In this document: positions 25,874 to 34,767 of the stretch, piece by piece
How positions within the stretch are numbered: position 1 is the first letter of the stretch
Layout of the letters: each line of letters opens with the position of its first letter
DNA from: Gemmatimonadota bacterium
Lineage (GTDB): Bacteria; Gemmatimonadota; Gemmatimonadetes; Longimicrobiales; Gaopeijiaceae
Assembly: GCA_022561145.1 (NCBI GenBank)
Contig: JADFRS010000004.1
Location: forward strand, 1 to 57,488
Reading direction: 5' to 3'
Length of the DNA: 57,488 nucleotides
Notes under the pieces: generated by a model
The model's input: only the letters and a program-made list of their open reading frames with translations
Told to the model about the DNA's origin: nothing
The model's database searches: none
Made by a program: the position numbers and the translations under genes

Positions 25874-26545
25874 TCAGGACGCCTTCATAATCGCGCCCCG
25901 CAGAGCATCGATGGCGACAGCGATCCCCTTGGGGTGGTTGAACACCGCTGACCCAGCTACGAGGACGTTGGCTCCCGCATCCACGACCGAAGGTGCGGTG
26001 CTGGCGTCGACGCCACCGTCCACCTGGACGTCCACCTCGGTGCGCCCCACTGCGGCGAGTGATTCTCGAACCCGTGCCACCTTGTCGGTGCACGAATGGA
26101 TGTAGGCCTGACCGCCAAATCCTGGATTCACGGTCATGATCAGCACAAGGTCCACGTAGGCCAACACTTCGGACAGCGTCTCGACCGGCGTTGCGGGGTT
26201 GATCGCCACGCCGGCCTTCACCCCCAACTCCTGGATCTGTTGGACCGTGCGATGCAGGTGCGGGCAGGCTTCCTGATGAACGGTGATCACGTCGGCACCG
26301 GCTTCCGCGAACGCCGCGGCATACAACTCGGGTCGCTCAATCATCAGATGAACGTCGACGGGCACATCCGTCGCCGCTCGCACGGCCTTGGTCACTCCGG
26401 GACCGATCGTGATATTCGGCACGAAGTGCCCGTCCATCACGTCTACATGGATCCAGTCCGCGCCTGCATCCACGGCCGCTCGTATATCGTCTGCAAGGCG
26501 GCCGAAATCGGCCGAAAGAATCGACGGTGCGATCAGAACACTCAT
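25874..26545 (-). CDS. rpe: Ribulose-phosphate 3-epimerase
   Basis: A 223-residue TIM barrel interconverting ribulose 5-phosphate and xylulose 5-phosphate in the pentose phosphate pathway. Signature motifs are '[12 protein letters not shown]' (6-17), '[17 protein letters not shown]' with catalytic Asp and metal His, 'VHLMIERP', '[13 protein letters not shown]' and '[10 protein letters not shown]' with the second Asp. The ATG at 26545 overlaps the rpiA stop by four bases (ATGA), so the two pentose phosphate isomerising enzymes are coupled. Confidence 0.96.
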   Translation of the reverse strand: MSVLIAPSILSADFGRLADDIRAAVDAGADWIHVDVMDGHFVPNITIGPGVTKAVRAATDVPVDVHLMIERPELYAAAFAEAGADVITVHQEACPHLHRTVQQIQELGVKAGVAINPATPVETLSEVLAYVDLVLIMTVNPGFGGQAYIHSCTDKVARVRESLAAVGRTEVDVQVDGGVDASTAPSVVDAGANVLVAGSAVFNHPKGIAVAIDALRGAIMKAS

Positions 26546-27240
26546 TTGGATCTCTCGATGACGGTGATCCCACCGATGTCGGCAACATAGACCTTCTCGG
26601 CCATCTCGAGGAAAAGCCCCGTTTCTACCACTCCCGCGCGTGCGGCGAGCTCCGCTTCCACGGCCTTGGGGTCCTCGATGCCGCCCGGAAACTGGCAATC
26701 GATGATATAGTTGCCGTTGTCTGTGATCAGGGGCTGACCGTCGGCGCGCGTGCGCAGCGACGGGTGTGCCCCCATCTCGTGGAATGCGTGTTGGTGAACT
26801 TCCCAACCGAACTGAACGACCTCCACCGGGAGCGGGACTCGCTCCCCCAACCTGCGTACGATCTTGGTCTGATCCGCGATGATGACCATACGGAGAGCGG
26901 CCTGGGCCACCATTTTCTCGCGAAGCAGCGCACCACCCAGGCCCTTGATGAGGTTGACGGAGGGATCGACCTCGTCGGTACCATCGACGGTGAGGTCCAG
27001 AATCGGGTGGGAGGCCAGCGAAGTCAGCGGAATTCCCAAATCCCGGCAGCGATCCGCAGTCCACAGGGAGGTCGGGACGCCCACGATCTCCTTCAGACGA
27101 CCCACACGAAGGTACTCGGCGAGACCCACCAGGAAGTGGGCTACGGTGCTCCCGGTACCCAGGCCGAGGACCATACCCTCGCTCACTTCATCGAGGGCGC
27201 GAAGGGCAGCGGCCCTCTTGAGCGGTCCCGTCTCGGTCAT
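26542..27240 (-). CDS. rpiA: Ribose-5-phosphate isomerase A
   Basis: A 232-residue enzyme converting ribose 5-phosphate to ribulose 5-phosphate. It shows '[12 protein letters not shown]' (phosphate loop, about 25-36), '[31 protein letters not shown]' with the catalytic Asp/Glu/Lys set, and '[12 protein letters not shown]'. It lies 34 bases downstream of fba and overlaps rpe, so fba-rpiA-rpe is a carbon-metabolism operon. Confidence 0.96.
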   Translation of the reverse strand: MTETGPLKRAAALRALDEVSEGMVLGLGTGSTVAHFLVGLAEYLRVGRLKEIVGVPTSLWTADRCRDLGIPLTSLASHPILDLTVDGTDEVDPSVNLIKGLGGALLREKMVAQAALRMVIIADQTKIVRRLGERVPLPVEVVQFGWEVHQHAFHEMGAHPSLRTRADGQPLITDNGNYIIDCQFPGGIEDPKAVEAELAARAGVVETGLFLEMAEKVYVADIGGITVIERSK

Positions 27241-27274
27241 GGGCTGCTGCCGGTCCGGGTCCGAGTGGATTGAA

Positions 27275-28213
27275 TCAGGCGCCGAATTCCCGAAGTACGT
27301 CCATCACACGGGTAGTCGCCGCAAGGGCTTCGTCGTAGGGTCGCTGCCACATGTTGCGCCCGAAGATCAGCCCGGTCGCTCCGGCCTCCATGGCCGTACG
27401 AGCCTTGTGGAGAAGATCCTCGTCGCCGAGCTTGCTGCCCCCGCTGAAGAGCACCATGCAACGCCCCGCCGAACGGACTACCCGCCGCGCGCCTTCCCCG
27501 TAGTCGAACTCTATGCCGGCGTACTCGCCCGGCTGTTCAGCGTCTTTTTCGCCATGCTTCGGGATGTTGAGCTTGACGATGTCGGCGCCCATCTCAAGGG
27601 CCACCCGCGCCGCGTATTCCACGGCGTAGAGGCTGTCTCGGCCGCCCTTCTGCTCGATCGCGCTGCCGCGAGGATACGACCAAACGATCAGGGGCATGCT
27701 GTACTTGTCGCAGTCCTCCCGAACCATCGCCAACTGCTGAAGGTCCTCGTCCTGCCTCGGTGAACCCACATACAACGTGTACCCGACCGCGTCCGCACCC
27801 AATGCGACAGCATCCTCGACACTTCCGGTCAACGAGGAGAACGCCTCGGCATCGGAAGGAATGGTGGTCTTACCGTTGATCTTGAGGATGAGGGGGACCT
27901 TGCCCGCATACTTCGCCATGTACTTGCGAGCTAATCCGTAGTGACAAGCCACGCCGTTGTAATTCCCCTCCAGGGCCAGACGCCATTGAAACTCTGGGTC
28001 TTGCGACGGGGGGTTGGGAAAGAAGTCGATCGGACCGTGCTCGAATCCCTGGTCGATCGGGAGCAGCAATAGCGTTCCGTTCTTGAGCCCTCGCTCATAG
28101 AGCAACCTGTGAAGGCGCACGCGCTTACCCAGCGATATGTCGAGTTGATCGAGGATGGGGCGGGTGACAGCGGGTGTGGCGGGAGCCTCTGACGCGGCAG
28201 GTCCAGCGGACAT
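27275..28213 (-). CDS. Class I fructose-bisphosphate aldolase (DhnA/FbaB type)
   Basis: A 312-residue TIM-barrel aldolase splitting fructose 1,6-bisphosphate into two triose phosphates through a Schiff base. The likely base Lys is in 'ADIVKLNIPKHG' (about 210-221); 'LLLPIDQGFEHGPIDFF' and the phosphate-binding 'LFSGGSKLGDEDLL' and 'GLIFGRNMWQRP' are typical of the archaeal/FbaB type. The start ATG has GGAGG eight bases upstream. It is first of the fba-rpiA-rpe set and divergent from aroF. Confidence 0.93.
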   Translation of the reverse strand: MSAGPAASEAPATPAVTRPILDQLDISLGKRVRLHRLLYERGLKNGTLLLLPIDQGFEHGPIDFFPNPPSQDPEFQWRLALEGNYNGVACHYGLARKYMAKYAGKVPLILKINGKTTIPSDAEAFSSLTGSVEDAVALGADAVGYTLYVGSPRQDEDLQQLAMVREDCDKYSMPLIVWSYPRGSAIEQKGGRDSLYAVEYAARVALEMGADIVKLNIPKHGEKDAEQPGEYAGIEFDYGEGARRVVRSAGRCMVLFSGGSKLGDEDLLHKARTAMEAGATGLIFGRNMWQRPYDEALAATTRVMDVLREFGA

Positions 28214-28311
28214 CTATTCCTCCAAGAGTGCGAATCGAAAGGAGCGCTTGGTGGTCGGGTCTTGGGGGTGTAAATCTATCTGCGCGCTACGGTAGATGCC
28301 AGACGTGATAG

Positions 28312-28340
28312 TTGACACCAGGGCACACCCCAGGCAGACT
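28312..28340 (+). promoter_or_regulatory. Candidate aroF promoter
   Basis: -35 TTGACA (28312-28317), 17-base spacer, weak -10 CAGACT (28335-28340). The predicted start (about 28347) is at the leader-peptide ATG, so the leader mRNA may be leaderless. Confidence 0.45.
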
Positions 28341-28347
28341 TCGAGTC

Positions 28348-28416
28348 ATGACTCGCCGCCAATCAGCGTCCGCCCAGTATTTTTGGTATCGACTCCCCAC
28401 CGGGAGTCCGGGGTGA
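28348..28416 (+). CDS. Aromatic leader peptide (Tyr-Phe-Trp-Tyr) of the aroF attenuator
   Basis: A 22-codon frame, ATG at 28348 and TGA at 28414-28416, too short for ordinary gene calling. Residues 11-14 are Tyr, Phe, Trp, Tyr in a row (codons TAT TTT TGG TAT, 28378-28389), all three end products of the pathway started by the downstream DAHP synthase. The codons end one base before the first hairpin arm (28391), as in trp and phe leaders where a stalled ribosome covers that arm. There is no strong ribosome-binding site (only GAG two bases upstream), consistent with leaderless translation. The peptide itself probably has no function. Confidence 0.8.
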   Translation: MTRRQSASAQYFWYRLPTGSPG

Positions 28417-28458
28417 CGTCCGTCTAGACAAACGGATCGCTGCTGCGGTGGGCTCCCG
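28391..28458 (+). promoter_or_regulatory. Alternative hairpins of the aroF attenuator
   Basis: Region 1 GACTCCC (28391-28397) pairs perfectly with region 2 GGGAGTC (28402-28408). Region 2, extended to CGGGAGTCCG (28401-28410), can instead pair over 10 bp (two wobbles) with TGGGCTCCCG (28449-28458), which is the 5' arm of the terminator. Ribosome stalling on the aromatic codons blocks region 1 and so favours the antiterminator. Confidence 0.78.
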
Positions 28459-28478
28459 ACTGGTCGGGGGCCTTTTTT
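28451..28478 (+). terminator. Intrinsic terminator of the aroF attenuator
   Basis: GGCTCCCGA (28451-28459) and TCGGGGGCC (28464-28472) form a 9-bp stem with a CTGG loop, followed by six Ts (28473-28478). It ends 45 bases before the aroF start, so it must be read through for expression. Confidence 0.9.
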
Positions 28479-28523
28479 ATTGCCCGTCCTTCAAGTAGGG
28501 CTTCTGAAATTGGGAGTGTCCAG

Positions 28524-29558
28524 ATGATCATCGTGACCCGCCGGGGCGTTACCGACGAGGAAATCGACCACATCCGTGAGCGCGTGGAGGCGCTGGGACT
28601 GCGCACGCACATCTCACGGGGCGAGGCCCGCACCGTGATCGGATGCATTGGGGATGAGGCCGTATTGCGGGAAGCTCCTCTCCTGTCGATCCCGGGTGTT
28701 GAAGCGGTGCACCCGGTCATGAACCCGTACAAGCTGGCCAGCCGCTTGTTCAGTGCGGAGCCTACGACGATTCAGTTGGGCGACACCTTGGTGGGTGGTC
28801 CCGAGCTGATCGTGATCGCCGGCCCTTGCACCGTTGAAGGAAAAGAAATGATGAGCCAGACAGCCGCCGGCGTCGCCGCGGCTGGGGCTCGGGCTCTTCG
28901 GGGCGGCGCCTTCAAGCCGCGTACGTCACCATACTCCTTCAAGGGCATGGGACAATCCGGGCTCGAGGTACTCGCAGAGGTGCGAGCCGAGACCGGCCTA
29001 CCCGTTGTGACCGAGGTGATGGACACTCGCGAGGTCGAGCTGGTCGCGAGCTACGCCGACGTGCTGCAGGTAGGGGCCCGCAACATGCAGAACTTCACGC
29101 TCCTCACCGAAGTGGGGCGCCTGCACCGGCCGGTCCTTCTCAAGCGCGGAATGTCGGCGACGATCAAGGACCTGCTCCTCGCAGCCGAGTACGTCATGAG
29201 CCAGGGCAACATGGACGTGATACTGTGCGAGAGGGGGATCCGTACGTTCGAGACCGCAACTAGAAACACGTTCGACCTGGCCGCCATCCCGGTCCTGAAA
29301 AAGGAGACCCACCTGCCGGTGATCGCTGATCCCAGCCACGCGGGTGGCCGGCGGGATTTGGTAGCGCCGCTCTCCTACGCTGCCGTGGCCGCGGGCGCGG
29401 ATGGTCTCATGATCGAGGTCCATCCGGACCCCGAAACAGCCGTATCGGACGGCGACCAGTCGCTCACGATTCCCGAGTTCGCCGAGATGATGGAGAGCTT
29501 GAGGCCATTCGTGGAAGCGGCCGGACGGATCTTGCCCCGAGGGAGTCTCACAGCTTGA
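28524..29558 (+). CDS. aroF: 3-deoxy-D-arabino-heptulosonate-7-phosphate (DAHP) synthase
   Basis: A 344-residue first enzyme of the shikimate pathway, condensing phosphoenolpyruvate and erythrose 4-phosphate. It is the Bacillus/Thermotoga type: an N-terminal ferredoxin-like regulatory domain (1-75, '[20 protein letters not shown]') that in the family mediates Tyr/Phe feedback, then the KDO8P-like barrel with '[10 protein letters not shown]', '[18 protein letters not shown]', '[14 protein letters not shown]', '[11 protein letters not shown]' and '[16 protein letters not shown]'. The start has GGGAG seven bases upstream. Expression is controlled by the attenuator just upstream. It overlaps the convergent permease gene by 11 bases. 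Confidence 0.96.
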   Translation: MIIVTRRGVTDEEIDHIRERVEALGLRTHISRGEARTVIGCIGDEAVLREAPLLSIPGVEAVHPVMNPYKLASRLFSAEPTTIQLGDTLVGGPELIVIAGPCTVEGKEMMSQTAAGVAAAGARALRGGAFKPRTSPYSFKGMGQSGLEVLAEVRAETGLPVVTEVMDTREVELVASYADVLQVGARNMQNFTLLTEVGRLHRPVLLKRGMSATIKDLLLAAEYVMSQGNMDVILCERGIRTFETATRNTFDLAAIPVLKKETHLPVIADPSHAGGRRDLVAPLSYAAVAAGADGLMIEVHPDPETAVSDGDQSLTIPEFAEMMESLRPFVEAAGRILPRGSLTA

Positions 29559-30378
29559 CCGTCTCCCCTGCCTCGCCCTTCAAAACCGCCCGAACGACGA
29601 ACGCCACGACCAGGATGACGCCGTAGGCCACGACGAGGAGCGGACCCGTCGCAATGTCCAAGGTGAAGGACACCACCAACCCCAGCACGAGCGCCACAGT
29701 ACCGACGACCCAGGCCACCAGCAGTGCCGGGACGAAGCGATTGGTGAACAGGAAGGCGACTACCGCAGGGATCACGAGCAGGCTGAACACCAGCAGCACA
29801 CCCGCCACGCTCACCGATAGAGAGATGGCCACGCCGAACGAGAGGTAGAAGAGGAAATCCCACCTGCGGCCCCCCTCGACCGTCTTGCCTCCAAAGGAAG
29901 CCCCGAGCAGTGGTCCGCGGAATATGTAGTAGAACGCGCCCAAGCCGGCGTAGACGACCGCCATTCGCACGATCTCCGGCCATCCCACCCAGATCAACGT
30001 CCCGGTCAGGGTCCTCTGGATGTGCTCCGCCCCCTCCGCCGTGAGCCCTGCCAGCAAGATCACGGCAGCCGAAGCTACGACATACGTGATCCCGATGATC
30101 GCCTCCTGTGGGACGATGCTGTGCTCCATCCTGCTGAAGCTGAAGATCACGGCGCCAATCAGCGTGAAGCCAAGCGCGAAGACGAGCGAGAGCGGTGTGC
30201 CATGCTCAACTCCTACGAGGAGTCCCACGGTCGTACCGAGTGCCGCCACCTGAGCAAAGGCGAGATCGACGAAGATCACCCCGCGAGCGATCACATGTAG
30301 ACCCAGATAGGCGTGAATCGACAGGATCACCAATACCGCCACGAAAGGTGGAACCATGAGCTGGATGACGTCGCTCAA
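29548..30378 (-). CDS. Metal ABC transporter permease (ZnuB/TroC family)
   Basis: A 276-residue integral membrane protein with eight to nine spans and ABC-3 family signatures: '[20 protein letters not shown]' (about 30-50), a coupling-helix '[29 protein letters not shown]', and '[20 protein letters not shown]' near the end. The family imports Zn, Mn or Fe. It lies 43 bases after the binding protein gene, and no ATPase gene (ZnuC) is in the cluster, so the energising subunit must come from elsewhere. Confidence 0.93.
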   Translation of the reverse strand: MSDVIQLMVPPFVAVLVILSIHAYLGLHVIARGVIFVDLAFAQVAALGTTVGLLVGVEHGTPLSLVFALGFTLIGAVIFSFSRMEHSIVPQEAIIGITYVVASAAVILLAGLTAEGAEHIQRTLTGTLIWVGWPEIVRMAVVYAGLGAFYYIFRGPLLGASFGGKTVEGGRRWDFLFYLSFGVAISLSVSVAGVLLVFSLLVIPAVVAFLFTNRFVPALLVAWVVGTVALVLGLVVSFTLDIATGPLLVVAYGVILVVAFVVRAVLKGEAGETVKL

Positions 30379-30421
30379 GCTAACCGTCTCCTATCAAGAC
30401 TGTGCAGTTCATGGAGCTCGA

Positions 30422-31486
30422 CTATCCACTGGTCGCGAAGGCCGCCGCCAGTGACTCGACCCACAAATCCACGAGTGAGAAGTAGTCGAAGGCGTCTGGG
30501 TGCACACCAGGGGACAGAGGGACGATCACCCCCTGAGCGCCGCCTCGGCGGGTGACCGACTCCACCTTTTTCGGGTCGAAATAGGACGCCGCGAACACCA
30601 CGTTCAGGCCCTCGGTCTTCATGCGGCGGATCAGGTGTGCGACGTGGCCGGGGGTCGGGGGGATCCCGGGCTTGGCTTCGACGTAATCCGCGCAGGTTAC
30701 GCCGAAGCGTTCCTCGAAGTACACCCAGTTCTTGTGGTAACAAATCATGCGCTCACCGCGAAAGCCCTCCGCGGTCTTCAGCCACCCACCCAAACGCGAG
30801 ATGAGAGACGCGCCTTCGAATTCGTTGTCCTGGAGAAACGATATCAGGCTGCCGGCGAGCGCCAGGTTCGCCAGCTCCTTACCGCCTAACAGCTCTACGA
30901 GCTCGGCACCGAACAGCCGCTCGTGGATCCGCCGCGTGAAATCCGCGAGCCCCCGATCCCAGATCTCCGATCGGTCCGGGGCCACTCGCTTGAGTCCGAC
31001 CGTGATGTTACGCGCCACCTGAAGCGCCCTGAGGGGGTCGCTGGTGACGTGTGGATTCCCAAAAATATGGACGTCGCCGGCGCTCCGGTCCGCCGAGACC
31101 GGAATATCCAGCAGACGGATACCCGTGTAGGCCGTGACATACCCATTGCCACCCTCGGCGACGTCACCGTTCCCCGCCCGATCGAGAAGAATCGGAACCC
31201 AGAGCTCTAGATCCAAGCCGGTGGTGATGAACAGGTCCGCCCGCCTGATCGAGAGCGCGAAGCTCGGCTTCGGTCGCACGAAGTGAGCATCCTCGTTGGG
31301 TGCCGCAATAGAACTGACGTCCACCTCGGATCCGCCCAGCGTCCTCGTGATGTCTGCGTATACGCCCAAAGTGGTCACGACTCGGACCGGCGCGCGCACT
31401 CGTTCCGGTCCATCGTCACCCGACGGAACTGGAGACGCCATCCCAACGGTAACGAGCAAAAATAGTGCCTTAGTCATTTCCCTCAC
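30422..31486 (-). CDS. Metal ABC transporter substrate-binding protein (ZnuA-like)
   Basis: A 354-residue cluster A-I binding protein with a signal peptide (5-20). Likely metal ligands are His in 'NEDAHFVRPKPS' (about 67), His in 'GNPHVTSDP' (about 145), His in 'MICYHKNWVYFEERFG' and a late Asp. It lacks the long His-rich loop of many zinc-specific members, so the metal could be Zn or Mn. It lies 18 bases downstream of the outer-membrane protein gene, with which it is surely co-transcribed. Confidence 0.88.
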   Translation of the reverse strand: MREMTKALFLLVTVGMASPVPSGDDGPERVRAPVRVVTTLGVYADITRTLGGSEVDVSSIAAPNEDAHFVRPKPSFALSIRRADLFITTGLDLELWVPILLDRAGNGDVAEGGNGYVTAYTGIRLLDIPVSADRSAGDVHIFGNPHVTSDPLRALQVARNITVGLKRVAPDRSEIWDRGLADFTRRIHERLFGAELVELLGGKELANLALAGSLISFLQDNEFEGASLISRLGGWLKTAEGFRGERMICYHKNWVYFEERFGVTCADYVEAKPGIPPTPGHVAHLIRRMKTEGLNVVFAASYFDPKKVESVTRRGGAQGVIVPLSPGVHPDAFDYFSLVDLWVESLAAAFATSG

Positions 31487-31504
31487 TCCTCAGTCCCGAC
31501 ACCC

Positions 31505-32890
31505 TCAGTATGCCTCGTGACGATGTGGCCCCATGGCGAACGTCACACGAATCGTAAACTGCTTCCGAGTCTCCTCGGGGTTGTGCAAGAAGTCGTACTC
31601 AGCTCGAAAGCGGACGAACTCACTCTCCCAGAACGTGAGCGTCGGCGAAAACAACCAGGCTGATCGTGACGTGTCAGAAGGATCCTCTACCCAGTCCAAG
31701 CGCGCTCCCAGGAGCCACTGCCGCGACATCTTCAGCTCGCCCATGGCCCAAGCACCCTTCGCCGCATCGGGGTTCAGATCGTCGCCACGGCGCTCCGGAT
31801 CGAGCACCATCGCCCCCGCCCTCAGCGTAAGGCCCCGGTACCGTGAACGCCCCGGAGGAATCCAGTTGAACGCAGTCTCGATCCCAAAGAGCCGCTGAGC
31901 GTAACGCACGTCGTTCTCGACGCGGTCCCCGAAGACTCCGCTGAAGCCAAGCTCAAAGTCGGTCGCCGTAGAGAGTTGCCAGAAGGCGTTCACATGTCCC
32001 AGGTAGCTGGGTCGTTTGGACTCTCCGAAGAGCGCCTCGTTGCTGCTCCGAGTCACCTCGAACGTGGCCTCCCACGTACCAAACCCTTGCACGGGAAGGA
32101 GCCAGTGCAGCGATGCGCCGGTCTGCCCCAAAGTCCCTCCGCCAATGAACGCCATCTGCGGTAGCGACCGCGACTGGAACGGAAGGGCATGCAGGTGCCA
32201 CCGGTTTATCTTGCTGAACTGCTGGAAGAATTTTCCGAACTTCAGGCTGAACCCGCCGGGAAGGTGGCGCCATTCGATATAGCCCTCCTCGACCTCGACA
32301 AAAGGCTCTTCATCGCCTTTCTCCTCTCCCCCCGCGACGGGAAAGACCTCCAGGTCACCCCCATTTTGGTGAAAGATGATGAAGATCTTCGCGAGCGCAT
32401 ATGGGTCCAGCGCCGACTGCATGGAGAGCTCGAACTCGCGCGGAATGAAGTTGTCCGTGAGCTCGCCCTGGTTGGAGAGGTTGGCGAGGAGCTCGCCGGT
32501 CAGGCTGATCTCCGGGTTGAGCAACTGGAGTGAGCGCTGGCGGCCTACGAACTGCGCCTCTTGCGGCGAAGAAACCGAGTCCGTGGCAGTAGCCCCGGCC
32601 GCTGCCCGAGCCGCCGCCCGGAGACGCTCCAGCGGATCGACCTGAGGCTGCTCCGGCAAAGGCCCCCGGTCCCGCCACAATTGGAATAGCGAATCCAGCT
32701 GCGCTCTGAGGGCTGCGACCTCGGCTCGCAGAGAGTCGACCCGCGGCCCGGAGCCTGTTTGAGCCGTTAGCGGACTCCCACCGAAAGCGACCAGTGCCAT
32801 GGCGAGTACACACACGGCCGAAACCCGCATCGCGGGGGCGAACCCGCGACCAAAGATGGGCCGTGTATGTTGTGCGTCGTGATGGTGCAT
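31505..32890 (-). CDS. Outer-membrane beta-barrel protein of the metal-uptake operon
   Basis: A 461-residue protein. The ATG at 32890 was chosen for GGAGG six bases upstream; it gives an unusual His-rich start (MHHHDAQH) before the signal sequence (about 21-43). A short coiled coil ('VDSLRAEVAALRAQLDSLFQLW', about 52-73) precedes a porin-like region of alternating strands ending in an aromatic residue (Tyr), as in barrel proteins. No TonB box or plug is seen, so it may be a passive porin. Its place between a small His/Cys protein and ZnuA suggests metal passage across the outer membrane (inference). Confidence 0.7.
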   Translation of the reverse strand: MHHHDAQHTRPIFGRGFAPAMRVSAVCVLAMALVAFGGSPLTAQTGSGPRVDSLRAEVAALRAQLDSLFQLWRDRGPLPEQPQVDPLERLRAAARAAAGATATDSVSSPQEAQFVGRQRSLQLLNPEISLTGELLANLSNQGELTDNFIPREFELSMQSALDPYALAKIFIIFHQNGGDLEVFPVAGGEEKGDEEPFVEVEEGYIEWRHLPGGFSLKFGKFFQQFSKINRWHLHALPFQSRSLPQMAFIGGGTLGQTGASLHWLLPVQGFGTWEATFEVTRSSNEALFGESKRPSYLGHVNAFWQLSTATDFELGFSGVFGDRVENDVRYAQRLFGIETAFNWIPPGRSRYRGLTLRAGAMVLDPERRGDDLNPDAAKGAWAMGELKMSRQWLLGARLDWVEDPSDTSRSAWLFSPTLTFWESEFVRFRAEYDFLHNPEETRKQFTIRVTFAMGPHRHEAY

Positions 32891-32992
32891 GCTGAGCCTC
32901 CACGCGTCGTTGCGTAGATGATCGACCATGATGTGCCCGGCCGACCACGATAGATCGTCACCGGGTGCGACAGCCGTCGCTTTCGTGGTTGC

Positions 32993-33325
32993 TCAGACTA
33001 GAGGGGGTGCTCTCGAATCCTGACGGACTTCTCGCTGGAGGAGTTCGGGGGGAGTGACCGACGACGTACACGCCTCGAGTGAGGAGAGCGGCGGAGGGTC
33101 CAATGGCACGGAAGAGGTCTTCAGCCACCGTTGCTGTCCATGTTGTACACAGATGGAATGATCGTGGTCGGGGAGATAGCATCCGGAGTCGTGCTCTGCC
33201 TCGAAAACGATATCGTCGCTCAAGGTACCGGCCTCCAGCATCGGCACAGCTCCGCCGAGGGCTATGATAAGGCCGGTGGTCCAGAGCGCGACGCCCTTCG
33301 TCGAGCGATTCGTCCGTCGCATCAT
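32993..33325 (-). CDS. Small secreted or anchored His/Cys-rich protein, metal operon
   Basis: A 110-residue protein with one N-terminal hydrophobic segment (about 11-30) and a likely metal-binding patch of His45, Cys49, His54, His56, Cys59 and His62. I do not recognise a family. First gene of the metal-uptake operon, preceded at once by a consensus promoter whose start point falls at or near the ATG. It could be a periplasmic metal chaperone or sensor, by context only. Confidence 0.55.
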   Translation of the reverse strand: MMRRTNRSTKGVALWTTGLIIALGGAVPMLEAGTLSDDIVFEAEHDSGCYLPDHDHSICVQHGQQRWLKTSSVPLDPPPLSSLEACTSSVTPPELLQREVRQDSRAPPLV

Positions 33326-33331
33326 GCTCGA

Positions 33332-33360
33332 AGGCTAGAGGGACGCGGGAATCGTGTCAA
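33332..33360 (-). promoter_or_regulatory. Promoter of the metal-uptake operon (possibly leaderless)
   Basis: On the minus strand: -35 TTGACA (33360-33355, perfect), 17-base spacer, -10 TAGCCT (33337-33332), then six bases (TCGAGC) and the ATG at 33325. The -35 includes the argH stop codon. Confidence 0.6.
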
Positions 33361-34763
33361 TCGTCGCCATTCAAGTCGAGTCGACCGGCGAGCGCGGCCT
33401 GCGCAGTCGCCAATTGAGTCTCGATGGCGCTCCGCGCCGTTCCGCCCACCGATGCGCGGGCTTCGACGGAGGCCTCCCACGTGAGACCTGCAACCACGTC
33501 GGGTGAGAACTCCGGGTGAGCCTCCCGAAGAGCGTCTTCTGGAAGTTCATGCACGGCTTTCCCCTCGCGCTCGGCGGCCAGCACGAGGTGCGCGACCGCG
33601 TCGTGGGCCTTACGGAACGGGACTCCTTTCTTGACCAGGTAGTCGGCAAGGTCCGTCGCCAGGAGCTGCCAATCGAGTTGGGCGGCGATGTTCTCGGGTT
33701 GGAACTTCACTTCGGCCAGGGTGCCCGTTAAGGCGGGCAGGATGAGAAGAAGTGTGTCGACCGAGTCGAACAGGATGGACTTGTCGTCCTGTAGATCTCG
33801 GTTGTAGCCGGTAGGGAGTCCTTTGATGACAGTCAGGAGCGCCGTGATATTTCCGATGAGGCGGCCGGCCTTGCCGCGCGTGAGTTCGGCGACGTCCGGG
33901 TTTCTCTTCTGTGGCATGAGGCTCGATCCCGTCGAAAACCCGTCCCCGAGTCTCAAGTAGCCGAACTCGCGGCTGCTGAAGATCACGAGGTCTTCACAGA
34001 GCCGAGACAGGCGTGTCCCGATCATGCCGGCTGCGAACACGTAGTCGACCATCCAGTCACGATCGCTGACGGCATCCATGCTGTTTTCCGACAGCCGATC
34101 AAACCCGAGATCGTCCCGGAGCCGATCCCGATCGATGGGAAAGGGGCACCCCGCCAACGCCCCGGAGCCCAGCGGGAGCGAAGACGCCCTCGCGCGGGCC
34201 TGGCGAAGCCGATCACGGTCCCGCATGAGCGGCCAGAAGTGAGAGAGCGCCCAGTGCGCAGCCCGAACCGGCTGGGCCTGCTGGAGGTGAGTGTAGCCGG
34301 GCATGATCAAGTCCACTGATCGGCCGGCCAGAGAGACGAGCCCTCCAAGCACTGCGCTGAGTGCGTCATCCAGAACGCGCGCGGCTTCCATTCCCCACAG
34401 TCGCAGATCGGTGACCACCTGGTCGTTGCGGGACCGGCCCGTGTGCAGCTTGCCGGCGACCTCGCCGATTTCATCATGCAGCAGACGCTCGACGAGTGAA
34501 TGGATATCCTCGTCCGTGTGGCCGCCCACTCCGTCGGCGGCGAGTCGCTCCGCCACCGCATCGAGGCCGGACACCAGTGTCTCGGCCTCCTTCTGTGGAA
34601 TCACTGCGGCACGGCCGAGCTCGCGGGCCCACGCCTGGCTCCCCCTGATATCATGCTCCCAGAGGCGGAAGTCCACGCTGAGGCTGTCGTTGAGAGGAAC
34701 CATTTCGTCGGCCATGCCACCCTCGATCCGACCGGCCCACAGGGGCCGTTCCGGTCCGGACAC
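33357..34763 (-). CDS. argH: Argininosuccinate lyase
   Basis: A 468-residue enzyme splitting argininosuccinate into arginine and fumarate, the last step of arginine synthesis. It shows 'LHTGRSRNDQVVTDLRLW' (about 98-115), 'YTHLQQAQPVRAAHWALSH' (catalytic His), and the fumarase-superfamily signature 'GSSLMPQKRNPDVAE' with the catalytic Ser. The GTG at 34763 is chosen because PLWAGR follows, matching the family N-terminus, and because the restored argG ends four bases upstream. It is the second gene of argGH. Confidence 0.94.
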   Translation of the reverse strand: MSGPERPLWAGRIEGGMADEMVPLNDSLSVDFRLWEHDIRGSQAWARELGRAAVIPQKEAETLVSGLDAVAERLAADGVGGHTDEDIHSLVERLLHDEIGEVAGKLHTGRSRNDQVVTDLRLWGMEAARVLDDALSAVLGGLVSLAGRSVDLIMPGYTHLQQAQPVRAAHWALSHFWPLMRDRDRLRQARARASSLPLGSGALAGCPFPIDRDRLRDDLGFDRLSENSMDAVSDRDWMVDYVFAAGMIGTRLSRLCEDLVIFSSREFGYLRLGDGFSTGSSLMPQKRNPDVAELTRGKAGRLIGNITALLTVIKGLPTGYNRDLQDDKSILFDSVDTLLLILPALTGTLAEVKFQPENIAAQLDWQLLATDLADYLVKKGVPFRKAHDAVAHLVLAAEREGKAVHELPEDALREAHPEFSPDVVAGLTWEASVEARASVGGTARSAIETQLATAQAALAGRLDLNGDD

Positions 34764-34767
34764 CTGG

